This document shows positions 1-3,385 of a stretch of 5,204 bases of DNA, in pieces; the first letter of the stretch is position 1, and each line of letters opens with the position of its first letter. Below the pieces are notes generated by a model that was not told the DNA's origin, ran no database searches, and saw only the letters and a program-made list of their open reading frames with translations. A program made the translations under genes and the position numbers. This DNA is from an uncultured Collinsella sp. (GTDB lineage: Bacteria > Actinomycetota > Coriobacteriia > Coriobacteriales > Coriobacteriaceae), in NCBI GenBank assembly GCA_900552395.1, contig URZJ01000135.1, forward strand, positions 1 to 5,204. Direction: 5' to 3'.

Positions 1-1
1 G

Positions 2-217
2 CTCACCAAAAACGAGCTGCGCATCCTCTCTCTGCTCCTGAGCCGCGCGGGCAAGATCGTCTCGCGCTCGGCCATCATGCAGGACCTGTGGGACTCCGAT
101 GCCTTCGTGGACGACAACACGCTCACCGTCAACATCAACCGCCTGCGCACCACGCTCGAAAAAATCGGCATCAAGGGGTATTTGACCACGCATCGCGGCC
201 AAGGCTATTCGGTCTAG
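2..217 (+). CDS. Response regulator, OmpR/BceR-like, C-terminal fragment (5' end outside window)
   Basis: This is the last 71 residues of an OmpR-family response regulator; the receiver domain with its phospho-acceptor Asp lies upstream of the window. What is visible is the winged-helix DNA-binding domain (Trans_reg_C). It opens with LTKNELRILSLLLSRAGKIV, followed by the recognition-helix stretch DNTLTVNINRLRTTLEKIG, and ends with the wing hairpin YLTTHRGQGYSV just before the TAG stop. The DNTLTVNINRLR pattern and the closing GQGY are typical of BceR-type regulators of cell-envelope stress operons. The stop codon overlaps the Shine-Dalgarno of the following kinase gene, so the pair is a coupled operon. 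The protein presumably binds promoter DNA once phosphorylated by that kinase. Its target promoters cannot be read from this window. The OmpR-type assignment is firm; the BceR subtype is likely but not proven. Confidence 0.9.
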   Translation, partial: LTKNELRILSLLLSRAGKIVSRSAIMQDLWDSDAFVDDNTLTVNINRLRTTLEKIGIKGYLTTHRGQGYSV

Positions 218-226
218 GGGCCGGCT

Positions 227-1270
227 ATGTCGTTTGGCAAGTTCTTTAAAGATGCACTGCTTCCCGTCGCCGTGTGGACGTGCGGCGTGCTGCTGAGCTG
301 CTTTGTGCTGACGGTCGCCGGCGCACCCGTTTCTATCGTGGTCGTGGCGGTTGGCGTGTCCTTTATCTTCGGTATGCTCGGCATCGTGATCGAGTACGCT
401 CGCCGTCGCCGTTTTCTGCGTCAGTTGGAGCGCGCGGCAGAGGAGCTCGAGAGTCCCGCATGGGTGCAGGAGATGGTGCAATGCCCGACCTATGCCGAGG
501 GCGAGCTCGAATACGAGGTCTTGCGCCGGGTGGGCAAAGCTGCCTGCGACGAGGTTGCCGAAGGCCGACGTCAGACCGATGACTATCGCGACTATATCGA
601 GAGCTGGGTCCACGAGGCCAAGCTGCCCCTGGCGGCGGCCCACCTGATTTTGGAAAACCTGGACGGCAGCGAAGACGACCTGTCGCGTGTGGATGACCTG
701 GGTCGCGAGCTGGCTCGCGTGGAGCGCTATATCGACCAGGCGCTGTACTATGCGCGCTCGGAAGTCGTGGAGCGCGACTACCTGATTCGCCGTTGGGATC
801 TCAAGACCTTGGTGACGGGCGCGATTAAAGCCAACGCGCGCGAGCTTATCGCGGCGCACGTGGCTCCGGTGTGCGAGAACCTCGACTTTGAGGTCTTTAC
901 CGACGAGAAATGGCTCGAGTTTATTCTAGGCCAGCTTATTCAGAACAGCATCAAATATGCGCGCGAGGACGGCGCAAAGATCGTGTTTTCGGGCGCGTTG
1001 CTGGACGAGGGCCTGGCGAGCGAACGCATCGAGCTTACCGTCGCGGACAACGGCTGCGGCGTGAGCGCGGCCGACCTGCCGCGCGTGTTCGAGAAGGGTT
1101 TTACCGGCGACAACGGCCGCACCACCAAGCGCGCAACGGGCATCGGCCTCTACCTGGTGGCGCGCCTGTGCTCCAAGATGGGCATCGACGTCACCGCGGC
1201 ATCCGAGCCCGGCGAAGGCTTCGTCGTAACATTCGCGTTTTCAACGAATAAGTTTCAATATTTCGAGTAA
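227..1270 (+). CDS. BceS-like intramembrane-sensing histidine kinase
   Basis: This is a 347-residue sensor kinase that should autophosphorylate on His and pass the phosphate to the regulator encoded just upstream. Two hydrophobic segments (about 13-31 and 36-56) are separated by only a few residues, so there is almost no extracytoplasmic sensor domain and no HAMP domain. This is the layout of BceS-type kinases that sense through a partner transporter. The H-box is WVHEAKLPLAA with His129. The N-box is LIQNSIKYA (Asn240), G1 is DNGCG (274-278), the F-box is FEKGF (288-292) and G2 is TGIGLYL (304-310), so the ATP-binding core is complete. The ATG was chosen because AGGGG (216-220) sits 6 bases upstream, overlapping the regulator's stop. 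Oddity: the residue four after His129 is Leu133, where HisKA kinases usually have Thr or Asn. No BceAB-like transporter is in view, and a terminator follows the gene. Kinase identity is certain; the ligand is unknown. Confidence 0.93.
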   Translation: MSFGKFFKDALLPVAVWTCGVLLSCFVLTVAGAPVSIVVVAVGVSFIFGMLGIVIEYARRRRFLRQLERAAEELESPAWVQEMVQCPTYAEGELEYEVLRRVGKAACDEVAEGRRQTDDYRDYIESWVHEAKLPLAAAHLILENLDGSEDDLSRVDDLGRELARVERYIDQALYYARSEVVERDYLIRRWDLKTLVTGAIKANARELIAAHVAPVCENLDFEVFTDEKWLEFILGQLIQNSIKYAREDGAKIVFSGALLDEGLASERIELTVADNGCGVSAADLPRVFEKGFTGDNGRTTKRATGIGLYLVARLCSKMGIDVTAASEPGEGFVVTFAFSTNKFQYFE

Positions 1271-1289
1271 CGCACGCGGCAGACGCCCA

Positions 1290-1334
1290 CCCAAACAAAA
1301 ACGTGCAGCCCAAACAAAACGTGCCACCCCAAAC
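1290..1334. repeat. Short imperfect direct repeats, 19-base period
   Basis: The motif CCCAAACAAAA(A)CGTGC occurs at 1290-1306 and 1309-1324, and a third partial copy (CCCAAAC) occurs at 1328-1334, all spaced 19 bases apart. The third copy forms the loop side of the terminator hairpin. Read on the - strand the copies supply T-rich stretches after that hairpin. Slippage duplication of terminator sequence is a simple explanation. Confidence 0.55.
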
Positions 1335-1354
1335 GGGGCGGCACGCTATCTTTT
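1320..1354. terminator. Bidirectional intrinsic terminator between the kinase operon and usp
   Basis: The arms CGTGCCACCCC (1320-1330) and GGGGCGGCACG (1335-1345) pair over 11 positions with one A/C mismatch, around the four-base loop AAAC. On the + strand the stem is followed by CTATCTTTT (1346-1354). On the - strand it is followed by TTTTGTTTGGG (complement of 1309-1319). It can therefore end the regulator-kinase transcript on + and the usp transcript on -, as expected between convergent genes. The uridine tract is better on the - strand. Confidence 0.75.
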
Positions 1355-1368
1355 ATCAGCCAACTCGC

Positions 1369-1499
1369 TGAAGTAAGGCTGCGAAGGCCGCGGGGCCGGG
1401 AGGGGTTTCCTAAGGGCACATCCCGCAGCCGCAACGCGGCGAGGACGTGCCCGTGGAAACCCCGCAGGCCCCGCGGCCGGTGGGAGCAACGCTACTTCA
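1369..1499 (-). ncRNA. Long GC-rich imperfect stem in the usp 3' UTR (structured RNA or palindromic repeat)
   Basis: Nested complementary arms form one long stem. They are 1386-1397 with 1467-1478 (12 pairs), 1402-1410 with 1455-1463 (9 pairs), 1414-1419 with 1447-1452 (6 pairs), 1421-1423 with 1443-1445 (3 pairs) and 1428-1432 with 1436-1440 (5 pairs, AAC loop). The internal loops between them are small and nearly symmetric. Further out, TGAAGTA at 1369-1375 pairs with TACTTCA at 1493-1499, which includes the usp stop codon. The strand is given as - because the usp transcript would run through it before reaching the terminator at 1345-1320. It is too large to be a simple terminator and has no T-run directly after it. 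It could be a 3' UTR-derived RNA, an mRNA-stabilising structure, or a dispersed palindromic repeat. The pairing is directly visible; the function is unknown. Confidence 0.5.
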
Positions 1500-1929
1500 C
1501 GACCAAAATGTCGCAGTCCGTATTGCGCAGCAGGAACGTCGAAATCGAACCCAGCAGCGCATACTTGATCGAGGACAGGCCGCGGGCGCCGCAGAGCACC
1601 AGGTCGGGCTTGACCACGTCGAGCATCTCGTCTTTGAGCGTCTCACGAATACGGCCGGCGCGAATCATGACTTCGACCTCGGGAATGTCGGGATTGGCCT
1701 TGGCCTCTTCGAGCTGCTTGGCGATGGAGTTCTTAAATGCCTCCTCTAGGCCGTTGACCAGATCGACCGGATAGGAACCGGCGCTCTCGAGCGCCGTGGA
1801 ATCGATAACGTGGCCGATGATTAGCTTGGCGCCGTTGTTCGCGGCGACCTTGATGGCGCGTGCGAGCACAAAATCCTGCTGTTCAGTACCGTCGAGTGAA
1901 ACAAATACCTTGGTGTAGCCCTCGTTCAT
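1492..1929 (-). CDS. Universal stress protein, UspA family, ATP-binding type
   Basis: This 145-residue single-domain protein is about the usual length of a one-domain Usp. It starts with the typical beta-strand KVFVSLDGTEQQD (residues 7-19), followed by an alpha helix rich in Ala and Lys, and then LIIGHVID (37-43 core). Near the C-terminus is the nucleotide-binding motif G-x2-G-x9-G-S (Gly114, Gly117, Gly127, Ser128), then the last strand DILVVK. This exact motif marks the ATP-binding, MJ0577-like branch of the family. Such proteins are cytoplasmic dimers that support survival under stress or energy limitation, but their molecular action is poorly defined. The ATG has a very strong Shine-Dalgarno, AAGGAGGA (complement of 1934-1941), so the gene is probably well expressed. 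It is monocistronic, convergent with the kinase operon and divergent from uppP. Family assignment is firm; the specific role is unknown. Confidence 0.93.
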   Translation of the reverse strand: MNEGYTKVFVSLDGTEQQDFVLARAIKVAANNGAKLIIGHVIDSTALESAGSYPVDLVNGLEEAFKNSIAKQLEEAKANPDIPEVEVMIRAGRIRETLKDEMLDVVKPDLVLCGARGLSSIKYALLGSISTFLLRNTDCDILVVK

Positions 1930-1955
1930 GGTTTCCTCCTTGGTCTATCGCACGG

Positions 1956-1970
1956 GCACGGGGCTCGTGC
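1956..1970 (-). other. Small hairpin in the usp 5' leader
   Basis: GCACG at 1956-1960 pairs with CGTGC at 1966-1970 around a five-base loop. It lies 14 bases upstream of the Shine-Dalgarno of usp in the transcribed direction. It may modulate translation or be chance in GC-rich DNA. Confidence 0.25.
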
Positions 1971-2019
1971 ATCGGGCGGGCGCGGGCGCGTTGGCCGCCG
2001 GACACTTTATCTTGTTGCA

Positions 2020-2025
2020 GTTATA
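2020..2025 (-). promoter_or_regulatory. Candidate -10 element for usp
   Basis: The complement of this hexamer reads TATAAC, five of six matches to the consensus TATAAT. It would place the transcript start roughly 85 bases before the usp ATG. No convincing -35 hexamer is present at 16-18 bases. A weaker alternative -10 (TAAAGT, complement of 2004-2009) lies 15-16 bases from TTGGG. This is a guess based on sequence only. Confidence 0.3.
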
Positions 2026-2040
2026 CCCAAGGATTTGGGT
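2025..2040. promoter_or_regulatory. Perfect inverted repeat, candidate operator between usp and uppP
   Basis: ACCCAAGGATTTGGGT has perfect 6-base arms (2025-2030 and 2035-2040) around GGAT. It sits in the middle of the divergent usp/uppP control region and abuts the candidate -10 of usp. The size and symmetry suit a dimeric repressor or activator site, though a short RNA hairpin is equally possible. I do not recognise it as the site of a known regulator. Confidence 0.35.
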
Positions 2041-2047
2041 TTGACCG

Positions 2048-2077
2048 CTCGCAATTCTGTGAACGGGCGAGTTTTTT
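2048..2077 (+). terminator. Terminator-like hairpin with T6 in the region upstream of uppP
   Basis: CTCGC (2048-2052) pairs with GCGAG (2067-2071) over a 14-base loop and is followed directly by six T (2072-2077). The stem is short and the loop large, so it is weak as a terminator. If the uppP transcript begins further upstream, it could act as an attenuator. It could also insulate uppP from antisense read-through out of the usp region. Confidence 0.3.
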
Positions 2078-2120
2078 GGTAAGGGTAGGCGCAGGCGCGC
2101 CGCCAACGGTTGATAATGGG

Positions 2121-2160
2121 ACATCGCCCGCACCGTCCGCAGAACAATATCGGCGGGTGT
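2121..2160 (+). other. Possible hairpin just before the uppP ribosome-binding site
   Basis: CCCGC (2127-2131) can pair with GCGGG (2153-2157), and ACA (2121-2123) with TGT (2158-2160), leaving a small bulge. The structure ends 5 bases before the ribosome-binding site of uppP. Such pairing is easily met by chance in GC-rich DNA, so this is a weak call. Confidence 0.2.
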
Positions 2161-2165
2161 CTAAC

Positions 2166-2172
2166 GAGGGGG
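2166..2172 (+). promoter_or_regulatory. Ribosome-binding site that sets the TTG start of uppP
   Basis: GAGGGGG lies 5 bases before TTG at 2178. No in-frame ATG or GTG with a comparable site is nearby. The next ATG (2211) would remove the catalytic-region start of UppP. The frame is open further upstream, but only over the usp antisense strand and the control region. Confidence 0.75.
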
Positions 2173-2177
2173 TCCCT

Positions 2178-3158
2178 TTGGATATCATCGAGCTTTTAAA
2201 ATCTGCCTTCATGGGCCTGGTCGAGGGCATCACCGAATGGCTGCCTGTTTCGTCGACCGGTCACATGATCTTGGTGGACGAGTTCGTCAAGATGAACGTG
2301 AGCGAGACGTTCTGGAACATGTTCCTGGTCGTGATTCAGCTTGGCGCCATTTTGGCCGTCTGTGTGCTGTTCTTCCATGAGCTCAATCCGTTCTCGCCCA
2401 GCAAGGGCAAGGAGGGCCGTCACGACACCTGGGTGCTGTGGGGCAAGATTGTGCTCGGTTGCATTCCTGCGGCGGCGATCGGCCTGCCGCTCAACGACTG
2501 GATGGAGGAGCATTTCTACAATGCTCCCGTCGTGGCGCTGGCGCTCATTGTGTACGGCGTGCTGTTTATCGTGATCGAGAACTGGCGCGCGAGCAAGCGC
2601 GAGGAAATGGCCGTTGCCGGTTCGTTTGGTTCGCGTGCTGTGGTGTCGGGTGAACGTCCCGCCGGTGCGCACTTTGCGGCGCCCGCCACGGCTACCGCTG
2701 AGGATGAGGACGATGACGAGAATCTGGACTTTGGTTCCATCGCCACGCTCGAGGATCTAAGCTGGAAGACTGCGCTGGGTATCGGCTGCTTCCAAGTGCT
2801 TTCGCTGGTGCCTGGTACGTCTCGCTCCGGTTCTACCATCATCGGCGGCCTGCTTTTGGGCTGCACGCGCTCGGTGGCGTCTAAGTTCACGTTCTTCCTG
2901 GCCATCCCTGTCATGTTTGGCGCGAGTGCGCTCAAGCTGGTCAAGTACTTCATCAAGGGCGGCACGTTCGGCACCAACGAGATCGCCATCTTGGGCGTGG
3001 GCTGCGCCGTCGCCTTTGTGGTGTCGCTCATTGCCATCAAGTGGCTTATGGGCTTCGTTCGCCGTCACGACTTCAAGTGCTTCGGCGTCTACCGCATCAT
3101 CCTGGGCATCGTGGTGCTCGCGTACTTCTTCGTTCTGGAGCCTATGCTCGGCCTGTAA
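2178..3158 (+). CDS. uppP: Undecaprenyl-diphosphate phosphatase (UppP/BacA)
   Basis: This integral membrane enzyme dephosphorylates undecaprenyl pyrophosphate to the monophosphate carrier for peptidoglycan and other wall polymers; extra activity confers bacitracin resistance. Both family signatures are present: EGITEWLPVSSTGH (residues 16-29, with the paired acids Glu16 and Glu20 and His29) and PGTSRSGST (212-220, with Arg216). Hydrophobic segments lie at about 43-66, 86-105, 116-135, 235-255, 268-290 and 304-323. From the TTG start the protein has 326 residues, against about 270 in most relatives. The excess is a hydrophilic insertion at roughly 141-193. It contains an Ala/Pro-rich part and the acidic run EDEDDDE (175-181), in the loop before the second signature. 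It is followed by its own terminator, so it is monocistronic. Identity is very secure; the insertion has no known role. Confidence 0.96.
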   Translation: MDIIELLKSAFMGLVEGITEWLPVSSTGHMILVDEFVKMNVSETFWNMFLVVIQLGAILAVCVLFFHELNPFSPSKGKEGRHDTWVLWGKIVLGCIPAAAIGLPLNDWMEEHFYNAPVVALALIVYGVLFIVIENWRASKREEMAVAGSFGSRAVVSGERPAGAHFAAPATATAEDEDDDENLDFGSIATLEDLSWKTALGIGCFQVLSLVPGTSRSGSTIIGGLLLGCTRSVASKFTFFLAIPVMFGASALKLVKYFIKGGTFGTNEIAILGVGCAVAFVVSLIAIKWLMGFVRRHDFKCFGVYRIILGIVVLAYFFVLEPMLGL

Positions 3159-3205
3159 CTTGGTTGACGCTGCGCGGCGGCCAGAGCGACAACTTGTCAT
3201 TCAAC

Positions 3206-3246
3206 GAGGGCGGCATGACCAAAAGGTCTATGCTGCCCTCTTTTTT
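3206..3246 (+). terminator. Intrinsic terminator of uppP
   Basis: The arm GAGGGCGGCAT (3206-3216) pairs with ATGCTGCCCTC (3230-3240) with one G-T wobble. An inner stem GACC/GGTC closes an AAAA loop, leaving one bulged T, and six T follow (3241-3246). This is a strong rho-independent terminator starting 47 bases after the uppP stop. Confidence 0.92.
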
Positions 3247-3293
3247 GGGCGATGGGGTGGGTCCGATGGTGGCGCACGGAGTCGCGGTGTGAT

Positions 3294-3324
3294 TTGCGTC
3301 GGTGTCCGTGCGGCTCGGTATACT
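3294..3324 (+). promoter_or_regulatory. Candidate sigma-70 type promoter of the helicase gene
   Basis: TATACT (3319-3324) matches five of six -10 consensus bases. A poor -35, TTGCGT (3294-3299), lies 19 bases upstream, which is longer than ideal. Transcription would start near 3331, giving a leader of about 55 bases. No GAAC-N4-GTTC SOS operator is visible in 3241-3385, so LexA control is not supported. Confidence 0.4.
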
Positions 3325-3339
3325 GGTACGGCTCAAACT

Positions 3340-3375
3340 ATGGCGCTGCCCGCAGGCGCGCCGTCCGTCAGATGA
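3340..3375 (+). other. Possible 11-codon leader ORF before the helicase gene
   Basis: ATG at 3340 opens MALPAGAPSVR and ends at TGA 3373-3375. The stop overlaps the helicase Shine-Dalgarno GAGGAG (3374-3379). It has no clear ribosome-binding site of its own, so translation is doubtful. If translated it could couple to the helicase start. Confidence 0.15.
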
Positions 3376-3385
3376 GGAGTCGCCC

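Noticed and set aside
1386..1478. Long palindrome as an insertion sequence or MITE end
   Set aside because: No target-site duplication, transposase or further terminal repeat was seen around it. A dispersed repeat family remains possible but cannot be shown from one copy.
2041..2070. TTGACC at 2041-2046 as a -35 element for uppP
   Set aside because: No -10-like hexamer occurs 15-19 bases downstream, where the sequence is GC-rich. GATAAT at 2112-2117 is far too distant and has no -35 of its own.
1860..2177. Upstream extension of the uppP reading frame to an ATG at 1860
   Set aside because: It would run antisense through the usp start and the control region, giving a Cys/Arg/Ser-rich non-membrane leader. 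The TTG at 2178 has a ribosome-binding site and matches the family's N-terminus.
2196..3200. Three - strand open frames opposite uppP (158, 174 and 147 codons)
   Set aside because: They are shadows of the uppP coding frame, with His/Arg/Ala- or Ser/Pro-rich low-quality sequence and no recognised family.
3241..3385. SOS (LexA) box upstream of the DNA repair helicase
   Set aside because: No GAAC-N4-GTTC or similar palindrome was found in the leader or promoter region.
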